64,000 nucleotides of DNA from Stomatohabitans albus (GTDB lineage Bacteria; Actinomycetota; Nitriliruptoria; Euzebyales; Euzebyaceae): NCBI RefSeq assembly GCF_036336025.1, contig NZ_JAYKKE010000001.1, positions 687,790 to 751,789 of the forward strand, written 5' to 3'. The number at the start of each line of letters is the position of its first letter. The first letter of the stretch is position 1. The position numbers were made by a program, and so were the translations under genes. The notes below the pieces were generated by a model. It did no database searches. It had not been told where the DNA came from and saw only the letters and a program-made list of their open reading frames with translations. Below are positions 26,652 through 34,213 of this stretch, one piece after another.

Positions 26652-27193
26652 GAAACCCGCCGTGATTGTTCGTCTTGTTCGATACGTGCCGAAAGGGGCG
26701 TCAACTGTGCAGGCGGACTGGGTGACCGGCCAACTTCAGGGCCAAAGGTATCCATCGCCTTTCGGACAAGCCGTACCTCATTTGGGTGGCTCATCTGCTT
26801 AATAGCCTCATCAATGGGAAGCCAAACCACATCGAATGCCTCTTCATCTCGACGGCTGAAATCACCACCCACATAACTCAATAAAAAGTAGTGGACATAT
26901 TTGTGGTAGCGAACCCGATCCGGACGCCAAACAAACCAATAATCAATAACACCCAATTTGGCACGTACTTGGGTGTCAAGGCCCGTTTCCTCCCGGACTT
27001 CACGTATCGCCGTGTCAACTAGCGTTTCACCATCATCGATACCACCCTTTGGGAGAGTCCATAAGACGTCACCGCCAGTTGTTTCATGTGCGATCAGCAC
27101 AACCCAACGGCCGTCTTCACGGTCGTCATAGACCAAACCGCCAGCACTCGTGGCGTGTTTGGTCAAATACGTCGTCTTGCGAATGCTTGCCAA
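26648..27193 (-). CDS. NUDIX hydrolase (MutT4-position)
   Basis: This 181-residue protein has a complete Nudix box at residues 50-72 (GX5EX7REUXEEXGU pattern, with REVREETGL at the end). It hydrolyses a nucleoside diphosphate linked to some other group; the exact substrate is unknown. The position before DUF6049 and murJ equals mutT4 (Rv3908). It is the first gene of the minus-strand envelope operon and is divergent from the CCA-adding enzyme gene. Confidence 0.88.
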   Translation of the reverse strand: MASIRKTTYLTKHATSAGGLVYDDREDGRWVVLIAHETTGGDVLWTLPKGGIDDGETLVDTAIREVREETGLDTQVRAKLGVIDYWFVWRPDRVRYHKYVHYFLLSYVGGDFSRRDEEAFDVVWLPIDEAIKQMSHPNEVRLVRKAMDTFGPEVGRSPSPPAQLTPLSARIEQDEQSRRVS

Positions 27194-27256
27194 CGGGACC
27201 TCCAGAACACAGTCTAAGCAAGAGGCGGTATTGAGTCAGGCCGGTAAGTTGGCTGC

Positions 27257-28726
27257 ATGCCCCAGTCCCTCCCTTTTTCAACTCCCATACCGGCCCTCGC
27301 TATTGAGCTTGGAGAAGCATTTGAACATGCTGGTCATGAGCTTGTTCTCGTGGGTGGAAGTGTTCGAGATTTGATTCTAGGCAAGGAAGATATCCCAGAT
27401 TTGGACTTTGCCACCGATGCGCATCCTGAGGAAACAACACGCATTTTGAACAGGCTCACAACGACAATTTGGGACACGGGTGCACGATTTGGAACAATCA
27501 GTGCACAGATGAGCGACTCAGCTGGTGAGGTGTACATCGTTGAAGTTACAACCTACCGAAGTGAGGCTTATACAGCTGGTGACCGGCACCCAGATGTCGA
27601 ATTTGGTGATGACATCAATGCCGATCTAAGCCGCCGTGATTTCACGGTCAACGCCATTGGGATACGGGTACCGTCAGGTGAGCTTGTTGACCCATTTGAT
27701 GGGGTCGCAGATATGAAACGCCAGGTGCTTCGCACGCCGGCACGACCTGTTGTGAGTTTTGCTGATGATCCCCTTCGAATGATGCGTCTTGCACGGTTCG
27801 TTGGGGTACTTGGTTTTCAAGCTGACTCAGAAGCGATTGAAGCCGCAACAGCCATGGCATCACAAATTGAAACAATCAGTGCCGAACGAGTGCGTATTGA
27901 ATTGGATAAATTGATTTGCGGTGACTATGCAGACCGTGGCCTTGACTTACTCTGTGAGGTTGGTATTGCAGATGTGGTGTTGCCAGAATTGCCTGCGCTG
28001 CGGATGGAGCATGATCCCCTTCATCACCATAAAGATGTCTATACCCACACCCTTGCCGTTGTGATGGGCTGTCCCGGTGACGACCCAATCTTGCGTATGG
28101 CGGCCCTTCTTCATGACATTGGTAAACCAGCAACGCGAGCGTTTCATGAGGATGGATCGGTGAGTTTCCATCAACATGACATTGTTGGTGCCCGTATGGC
28201 TCGCCATCGGCTACGTGCCTTGACCTACCCCAATCAGGCTATTCGAGAAATCAGTGAACTTGTTCGCCTACATCTACGCTTTCACGGGTACAGCGACGGT
28301 GAATGGACTGATTCAGCGGTTCGTCGTTATGTGGCTGATTGCGGGTCAGAGATTCAATATCGCCGCCTCAATTTGCTTACCCGCGCAGATGTCACCACTC
28401 GGAATAAGCGGAAGGCAAACCGATTTGCACGGGCCATGGATGACCTTGAAGCTCGTGTTGAACGGCTCAGAGAACAAGAAGCCCTGGATGCGGTTCGTCC
28501 TGCCCTTGATGGCGGACAAATCATGGCGTATTTGGGGCTGAAACCTGGTCGTGAAGTAGGGGCGATTTGGAATTGGCTTAAAGATCAAGCCCTTGAATAT
28601 GGGCCGATGTCCTTTGACCAGGCGTATGGCTTGCTGGATGAATATGCAGCAGCACACGGATTCACTGTGGTGGGCGAGCGCATTGACCCCAAACCACCAA
28701 AAGAACCGAAGGAACCGCGCTCGTAA
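27257..28726 (+). CDS. cca: CCA tRNA nucleotidyltransferase (PcnA-type) with HD domain
   Basis: This 489-residue protein has the class II nucleotidyltransferase head (GGSVRDLILG; DLDFATDA), the DDPLRMMRLARF neck and an HD domain (LLHDIGKP). It repairs or adds the 3' CCA of tRNAs, fitting the tRNA-Ile of this window, whose gene lacks CCA. The C-terminus ends in a Pro/Lys/Glu tail. The gene is called pcnA (Rv3907c) in mycobacteria and is divergent from the NUDIX gene, as there. Confidence 0.9.
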   Translation: MPQSLPFSTPIPALAIELGEAFEHAGHELVLVGGSVRDLILGKEDIPDLDFATDAHPEETTRILNRLTTTIWDTGARFGTISAQMSDSAGEVYIVEVTTYRSEAYTAGDRHPDVEFGDDINADLSRRDFTVNAIGIRVPSGELVDPFDGVADMKRQVLRTPARPVVSFADDPLRMMRLARFVGVLGFQADSEAIEAATAMASQIETISAERVRIELDKLICGDYADRGLDLLCEVGIADVVLPELPALRMEHDPLHHHKDVYTHTLAVVMGCPGDDPILRMAALLHDIGKPATRAFHEDGSVSFHQHDIVGARMARHRLRALTYPNQAIREISELVRLHLRFHGYSDGEWTDSAVRRYVADCGSEIQYRRLNLLTRADVTTRNKRKANRFARAMDDLEARVERLREQEALDAVRPALDGGQIMAYLGLKPGREVGAIWNWLKDQALEYGPMSFDQAYGLLDEYAAAHGFTVVGERIDPKPPKEPKEPRS

Positions 28727-28854
28727 CAACCAACATGGGGCGGTGAGGGGTTAGCCACCCCCAAATTCCAAAAGGCCCTCGTTCCCCACTCGAATGGTTG
28801 TGGTGTGCCATCGTTTGGAACAGCTCATTACTCACAAGCGCATAGACTGTGTCT

Positions 28855-29331
28855 ATGGCTGATGTGTACAAAGTGACGATGGTGTGTACCGGCAATATCT
28901 GCCGTTCGGTGATGGCTGAATATATCGCGCGTGACTTGATTGAAAAGGCTGGATTGTCTGATCAGATTGAAGTTAATTCGACCGGAACAGACTGCTGGCA
29001 CGTGGGGGAAGGGCCAGACGGGCGAACGATTGAAGTGCTAGACACCCTTGGCATCGATGCACGTGGGCATCGGTCAGTAAAAATCGACCGAGCGATGGCT
29101 GACGAGGTTGATCTGATTCTTGTTGCCACTCAAAAACACTATGACACGATCAAAGCAATGGGTACGGCCACCCCAATCCGGTTACTCCGAGAGTTTGATC
29201 CTGAACTCGGCAGCCGAGAAACCCTAGACCTCGCTGACCCGTGGTTTGGCGATATGAGCGACTTTGAGTCTTGTTTGGAAGAGGTGCAGCGTTCAGTGGT
29301 GCATTGGCTCAAGTTGCACCCCGTGACGTAA
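28855..29331 (+). CDS. Low-molecular-weight protein tyrosine phosphatase
   Basis: This 158-residue protein has the CX5R active-site loop CTGNICRS (C11-R17) and the general-acid Asp in ADPWFGD (D128). These are the complete LMW-PTP catalytic elements. It removes phosphate from tyrosine residues or small aryl phosphates. Start is ambiguous: GTG 28849 or ATG 28855, neither with a clear ribosome-binding site. Its stop abuts the stop of the Fic gene on the other strand. Confidence 0.88.
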   Translation: MADVYKVTMVCTGNICRSVMAEYIARDLIEKAGLSDQIEVNSTGTDCWHVGEGPDGRTIEVLDTLGIDARGHRSVKIDRAMADEVDLILVATQKHYDTIKAMGTATPIRLLREFDPELGSRETLDLADPWFGDMSDFESCLEEVQRSVVHWLKLHPVT

Positions 29332-30537
29332 TTAATCCTCAATGGTGTAATCCGATGGACTTACCCGCAACAAGGTTTCAGTAATTTGTGGACAGGTATA
29401 GCGTTTGTTTTTGCGCATTGATGGATCCTGAACCTGAATAATTCCTAGTTGAGAGAGATCTTTCAAAATCTGATTGGCTCGCTGATTAGATACGTTGCAT
29501 TTCTCTTGTATATCAGCCGAATCAAAATTCAACTGTTCAAATGCCATATCTACGACTTGGTGCGCGGTCTCTGCCTTAAGGTTTGATTCACGAACTTGGG
29601 TATGTAAATGTTCGTTAAGGCTCGAAATCTCTTTTATCAGGTCAAGGGTTTGTGCCGATGCATGGTAGATAACCTTTGCCATAAACCTTATCCAGATATT
29701 CCAACTGCCGTGAGTACTCACCCGTAAAAGTCGACCATAATAGGCATTGCGATTATGCTCTAACCATGAGCTGATACTCAATACTGGATCACTAAGCTGA
29801 CCAAGAATCACAAGCTGTAAAAGAATAAGGAGCCTGCCAAGACGCCCATTACCATCAATAAATGGGTGTAGTGTTTCGAATTGATAATGAGCCATAGCTA
29901 TGGCGACAATTGGGTCTACGGAATGTTGCGGTTTGTTTATATAATCTATAAGATCTCGAAGTGCTATTTCCAGATCATGACCAGGAGGCATGGGAATAAA
30001 CCTTGCCTGTTCAATGGAGTGGCCTTTTGTACCTATAAAAACTTGTTCAGTTCGAGTTCGTCCCACTTGAGTTGAATCATTCACCATTCCATTCATAAGC
30101 TCTTCTTGCATCTGAAAGAGAAGATTGATAGGAATTTGTGGACAATCTTTAACTTGTTCAAAATACCGATATGCGGTCTCAGCTACATTAACAAAGTTCA
30201 TCACTTCTCGGAGTTCTGTGTTGTCCTTTTGTTTTCGCTGAGCACCAACAACTTCATGCAACAAGGTCCGAGTACCTTCAATACGACTTGTTGCCTGTGC
30301 CTCCTGGCGGAGGAGTGCTGGGCGCACAATGGGCAGTGAGCTCATCTGAGCAATATTGCCTTGAAGCAGGCTCAATGCTGAACGTGCTTCAGCAATCCAC
30401 CTGTACGTTTCGTCAGAGAGGTCGACGTGAATTCTGCTCAGTGAAAAGGGAATAAACGTGATGCCGTGAGCCCCGTTGGCAAAGGTCGTCTCGTCAATAC
30501 GTCCAGGAGCGGTAGGTAGGAAATCTTCGCGTTGCAT
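29332..30537 (-). CDS. Fic-family AMPylase-type protein
   Basis: This 401-residue protein has the Fic core HPFIDGNGRLGR (H224-R235), which in active enzymes transfers AMP from ATP to a target protein. The segment TSRIEG (T83-G88) fits the inhibitory motif S/T-x3-E-G of class II Fic proteins, so no separate antitoxin is needed. The C-terminus looks like a winged helix (VSNQRANQILKDLSQLG), which may bind DNA. The gene is AT-rich compared with neighbours: a sample row at 29461 is about 38% GC. It was probably acquired recently. AGGAGG precedes the ATG at 30537. Confidence 0.9.
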   Translation of the reverse strand: MQREDFLPTAPGRIDETTFANGAHGITFIPFSLSRIHVDLSDETYRWIAEARSALSLLQGNIAQMSSLPIVRPALLRQEAQATSRIEGTRTLLHEVVGAQRKQKDNTELREVMNFVNVAETAYRYFEQVKDCPQIPINLLFQMQEELMNGMVNDSTQVGRTRTEQVFIGTKGHSIEQARFIPMPPGHDLEIALRDLIDYINKPQHSVDPIVAIAMAHYQFETLHPFIDGNGRLGRLLILLQLVILGQLSDPVLSISSWLEHNRNAYYGRLLRVSTHGSWNIWIRFMAKVIYHASAQTLDLIKEISSLNEHLHTQVRESNLKAETAHQVVDMAFEQLNFDSADIQEKCNVSNQRANQILKDLSQLGIIQVQDPSMRKNKRYTCPQITETLLRVSPSDYTIED

Positions 30538-30791
30538 AAAGCCTCCTAATACGCGTGCTGGAGCGGTTACAAGGTTGATCCGAGAACAGCCATGTTGGGT
30601 TTAGAAACATTCACCAAGTGGTTTATTCGAAATTATTATACGATAAAACTTTCGAGTACCGAGGTTGAGGTGTATTTATTTGAAATGTTTTGTACTAATG
30701 TGTTTAGTATTGTTCGGATAGGGAACCGATTTGCACTCGAACCATGTTATAAGTGTAGGAATACCCCAGCCGTGGCCACGAGCGGCAGAGA
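30538..30791. other. AT-rich intergenic stretch between fic and gdhA
   Basis: I see no convincing gene. It is AT-rich like the fic gene, should carry the fic promoter and may be part of the same acquired segment. A 76-codon plus-strand frame here has no ribosome-binding site or recognisable content. Confidence 0.4.
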
Positions 30792-30820
30792 TAAAACCCC
30801 AGGACGGGTGCCCTGGGGTT
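30792..30820 (-). terminator. Terminator of gdhA
   Basis: AACCCCAGG (30795-30803) and CCTGGGGTT (30812-30820) form a 9-bp stem. On the minus strand it is followed by TTATC. It lies about 20 bases beyond the gdhA stop. Confidence 0.8.
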
Positions 30821-30841
30821 GAGAGAGGAAACTAGATGGGG

Positions 30842-32173
30842 TTATACGCTGCCCTGGTGGCGCATCGCTTCGGCAACACGCAAGTAACCAGCAATATTTG
30901 AACCGGCAACAAGGTTGCCTGGCATGCCGTAGGTTTCGGCTGCCTCCATGCCGGAGGTATGGATATTCTTCATGATGTTGCGGAGGCGTGCTTGGCTTTC
31001 CTCGAACGTCCAGTAATCACGCGCCGCGTTCTGGGCCATTTCCAGTGCACTCACGGCCACACCACCAGCATTTGCTGCCTTCCCAGGACCAAACGGCGTG
31101 TTGGAATCAAGGAATACCTCGATGGCCTCATTGGTTGAGGGCATATTGGCCCCCTCAGCAACGAGTTTGACGCCATTATCAACTAACGTCTTGGCATCAT
31201 CAGCATGCAGCTCATTCTGGGTTGCACATGGGAGTGCGATATCTGTTGGTACCGTCCAAACCGATGCATCGGTAAGCAACTTGGCCCCAGGGCGGCGTTC
31301 GACATAGTCAGCAACGCGACCGCGCTCAACCTCTTTAATCTGCTGCAAAAGCTCAAGATCTACGCCTTGCTCATCGACAACCACACCAGATGAGTCACTG
31401 AAGGTGATGACCTTGGCGCCTTGTTGTTGGGCTAGTTTGATTGCATAGATGGCAACGTTGCCTGACCCACTTACAGAAACCACACGATCGGTCCAGTCCT
31501 CAGAACCAAGCATTTCGTTGGCGTACATGACTAAGCCGTAGCCAGTTGCCTCGGTGCGTATCTGGGCACCACCGCTGGAAAGGTCCTTACCGGTGATGGT
31601 GCCAGCATCCCACGCATTCCTCACACGCTTGTACTGCCCAAAGAGCCAGCCGATTTCACGGCTACCAACACCAATGTCACCAGCAGGAACATCTGTATTT
31701 GGGCCAATATGGCGTGAGAGTTCAAGCATAAAACTCTGACAGAAGCGCTGTAACTCACCCACCGACATCGTCTTGGGGTTGATATTCGCACCACCCTTAC
31801 CAGCGCCAATACGCTGATTTGTCAGTGCATTCTTGAACATCTGCTCAAAGGCCAAAAAGCGTACTGTTCCAGCCGTGACCGTTGGATGAAAACGCAGGCC
31901 GCCCTTATAGGGCCCTAAGGCTGAAGAAAACTGGACACGCCAGCCTCGGTTAACCCGTTCGTTGCCCTGGTCATCAATCCAAGGAACACGGAATTCGATA
32001 TGGCGTTCGGGTTCGACCATACGGCGCAGCAATGTTTCATCTGCTAACGCTGGAGTCTGTTCAACAACAGGACCCAAGGAGCTCAAAACCTCAGTTGCTG
32101 CTTGATGGAACTCGGGTTGACCTTCGTTCAAAGTAATAAGGTCATCAAGGATGCGCTGAATTACGGGGTGCAT
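30842..32173 (-). CDS. gdhA: NADP-type glutamate dehydrogenase
   Basis: This 443-residue protein has the glutamate dehydrogenase elements KGGLRFHPTV, the catalytic Lys in GAGKGGANINPK (K126), DVPAGDIGVGSREIGW and a C-terminal Rossmann domain with SGSGNVAIYA. It converts 2-oxoglutarate and ammonia to glutamate. The very conserved GGSDFDPK is GGANINPK here, an unusual change beside the active-site Lys. The coenzyme preference is inferred from similarity to short hexameric GDHs. A perfect 19-base palindrome lies just upstream. Confidence 0.9.
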   Translation of the reverse strand: MHPVIQRILDDLITLNEGQPEFHQAATEVLSSLGPVVEQTPALADETLLRRMVEPERHIEFRVPWIDDQGNERVNRGWRVQFSSALGPYKGGLRFHPTVTAGTVRFLAFEQMFKNALTNQRIGAGKGGANINPKTMSVGELQRFCQSFMLELSRHIGPNTDVPAGDIGVGSREIGWLFGQYKRVRNAWDAGTITGKDLSSGGAQIRTEATGYGLVMYANEMLGSEDWTDRVVSVSGSGNVAIYAIKLAQQQGAKVITFSDSSGVVVDEQGVDLELLQQIKEVERGRVADYVERRPGAKLLTDASVWTVPTDIALPCATQNELHADDAKTLVDNGVKLVAEGANMPSTNEAIEVFLDSNTPFGPGKAANAGGVAVSALEMAQNAARDYWTFEESQARLRNIMKNIHTSGMEAAETYGMPGNLVAGSNIAGYLRVAEAMRHQGSV

Positions 32174-32187
32174 CTACCCTCCCTTTC

Positions 32188-32206
32188 TTTCGTACCAGGT
32201 ACGAAA
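32188..32206. promoter_or_regulatory. Perfect palindrome upstream of gdhA, candidate operator
   Basis: TTTCGTACCAGGTACGAAA is a 9+1+9 perfect inverted repeat. It sits between the gdhA ribosome-binding site (GGGAGGG) and the upstream region, 14 bases before the start codon. This is the place for a repressor site. Confidence 0.6.
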
Positions 32207-32272
32207 CATCTGACATTAAATGGAGGAGCTACACCGTTGGAGCTAAACCTTGTAACAGTCTACGTGTTTAGT

Positions 32273-32458
32273 CTACGTAATCAGGTGATCGGGCAAGCCG
32301 GGGTCATTTGTTGGCAGGCCGACACGTGACCGCCACTGCAATTCACGATCTAACCCTATGGACCCAAAACCGCCTGGTCGACTGGGGTTTAAAAGCCACC
32401 ATAACGCAACGAAACCAACCCCACCTAGGAGGGTGAGGCAAAGTAAAGCCCGTTGCAT
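32273..32458 (-). CDS. Small membrane protein, 61 residues, coupled to the GNAT gene
   Basis: The ATG at 32458 shares its A with the TAA stop of the upstream GNAT gene (TAATG), a sign of coupled translation. The protein starts MQRALLCLTLLGGVGFVALW, a single hydrophobic helix, then a polar tail. I do not recognise it. It may be a chance extension, but the overlap favours a real gene. Confidence 0.5.
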   Translation of the reverse strand: MQRALLCLTLLGGVGFVALWWLLNPSRPGGFGSIGLDRELQWRSRVGLPTNDPGLPDHLIT

Positions 32459-32943
32459 TACACCGTAATGGAATACCCATAGGCGTGAACACCCGGGGCA
32501 GGTTGATGGTCCAGTGATGGCTCACGTTCGAACCCAAGCTCATTCAATACTTCATTACGAAGTACAACGTCTTGGACCTGGGTACAAACCACACGTTTTT
32601 TGCCGAGTGCTTTGGCTTGATTAATAACGCCGTTAATCATGGCACGTGCAACACCACGCATACGGTGTTCTGTGTCTACCGCAACAAGGCGGATGGCAAT
32701 GGCATCAGCCTGAGCCCCTTGCCATGTCTGGTACATCGTGAGTGTTCCAACGATCTTGTCACCTTCAAGGCAGACAAGCTGTTGACCATCGGCAACACGG
32801 CCATTCACATTCGCGATGTCATGGGCGAAGGACGACCATGCATCTGGCGACATAATGGCGGCGAGGTCGGCATAGGCATCGATCACGAGTGAAGAAACAA
32901 TGTCGTACTCTTCGGGATTAGCGACACGGATTTCATACGTCAT
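32458..32943 (-). CDS. GNAT-family N-acetyltransferase
   Basis: This 161-residue protein starts MTYEIRVANPEEYDIVSSLV and has the acetyl-CoA motif VAVDTEHRMRGVARAMI (about 97-113). The substrate is unknown; such proteins may acetylate amines, peptides or antibiotics. I chose the ATG at 32943 with GGAGGG just upstream. The longer frame to 33138 overlaps the neighbouring gene and has no domain there. Confidence 0.85.
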   Translation of the reverse strand: MTYEIRVANPEEYDIVSSLVIDAYADLAAIMSPDAWSSFAHDIANVNGRVADGQQLVCLEGDKIVGTLTMYQTWQGAQADAIAIRLVAVDTEHRMRGVARAMINGVINQAKALGKKRVVCTQVQDVVLRNEVLNELGFEREPSLDHQPAPGVHAYGYSITV

Positions 32944-33064
32944 GGGACCCTCCAAAGGCGTTGGTGAGTTGAACTCTAAAGGGCGTAGAACGTTCGGTCC
33001 ATATTTTCCCCGCCTTTTAACAGAGAATAAGGTCAAGGGAGTGAAAAAATTCTCGTGGCACACA

Positions 33065-34213
33065 TCAGTGCGTCTCCCAAGGTGCGATGCGGTCAGGGAT
33101 ATGACGCCGACCTGCGCCCATACGGCAGGCATCTTCATAGTGGCTAATGAGTTCTTGTGTCAAGGCGAGCCATGACCGATGTTGGACCTGTTTTGCACCA
33201 GCTCTCCCCATCCGCTCTCGTTCACCAGGGTTATCAAGCAGCCATTGGACGTGTCGGCGTAATGTTCGCCGGTCATTAGGGCGGTACAGCAAACCGGTTT
33301 GGCTATGCGTAATCAAGTCCAGAGGCCCCCCAACCGCCGGAGCGATGACGGGTACCCCACTCGCTTGCGCCTCTTGAATAGTTTGGCAGAAGGTCTCGTG
33401 GTTACCCGTGTGAATGAAACAGTCCAAGGAGGCATAGGTCTGCGCTAACGACTGCCCAGACTGATAGCCCAGAAAATGGGCTTGAGGGAGTAAGCGCTGG
33501 AGCTTCTGCTGTTCTGGACCTTCACCAACGATGAGTAACTGGATGCCGTCAACCGATTTCAGGGTTTTAAGAAGGGAGACATTCTTTTCTGGGGCGAGAC
33601 GGCCGACATACCCCACGATTGCATCTCCATTCGGTGCAATGCTGGTACGAAACGGGGTTGATCGGCGCATCGGAGAAAAGGTATCCAGATCAACGCCACG
33701 ACCCCAAATACGCACCTTTCGGAACCCTTGACGCCGCAATTTCATGGCTGTTGATGATGAGGGTGCCAGCGTGAGTTCAGCCATTTCATGGAGTTCACGC
33801 AACCACCGCCAAATGATGCGCTCGGCGACACCGACTCGGTAGTGCCGTGCGAAGGCAGCCATATCAGTTTGAAAGATAGCCACAGCGGGGACACCGAGTT
33901 GATTAGCTGCAGTTAATCCCCAGGCCCCAAGCGCTATGGGGCCACCAAGGTGAATAACATCAGGATTAAAGCTACTTAGTGCAGCCCAGGCTCCAGCATT
34001 ACCGATCCCCACAGGGATTTGGCTATATCCAGGTAAAGGTGCTGATGGAACACGGTAGACCCGCGTTGAAGAGAATGTGCTTGGGCCCTTCCCTGGGCAA
34101 ATAATGAGCACCTGGTGACCCAGGCGCTCCAGTTCGATTGTTACGCGGCCCGCAGCGTTAGAAACGCCATTGACTGTAGGAAAAAAGGATTCGGTAACAA
34201 TCGCAACACGCAT
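33065..34213 (-). CDS. Glycosyltransferase family 4, MgtA-like mannosyltransferase
   Basis: This 382-residue GT-B enzyme has the N-terminus MRVAIVTESFFPTVNGVSN, the nucleotide-sugar motif VGYVGRLAPEKNVSLL and HTGNHETFCQTIQEAQASGVPVIAP. These are typical of GT4 enzymes and close to actinobacterial GDP-mannose-dependent transferases such as MgtA that build lipomannan or glycolipids. The substrate is inferred. Its ATG overlaps the class A PBP stop by one base (TGATG), so they are co-translated. Confidence 0.85.
   Translation of the reverse strand: MRVAIVTESFFPTVNGVSNAAGRVTIELERLGHQVLIICPGKGPSTFSSTRVYRVPSAPLPGYSQIPVGIGNAGAWAALSSFNPDVIHLGGPIALGAWGLTAANQLGVPAVAIFQTDMAAFARHYRVGVAERIIWRWLRELHEMAELTLAPSSSTAMKLRRQGFRKVRIWGRGVDLDTFSPMRRSTPFRTSIAPNGDAIVGYVGRLAPEKNVSLLKTLKSVDGIQLLIVGEGPEQQKLQRLLPQAHFLGYQSGQSLAQTYASLDCFIHTGNHETFCQTIQEAQASGVPVIAPAVGGPLDLITHSQTGLLYRPNDRRTLRRHVQWLLDNPGERERMGRAGAKQVQHRSWLALTQELISHYEDACRMGAGRRHIPDRIAPWETH

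Noticed and set aside
30592-30822. 76-codon plus-strand frame between fic and gdhA
   Set aside because: AT-rich, no ribosome-binding site, and it runs into the gdhA terminator.
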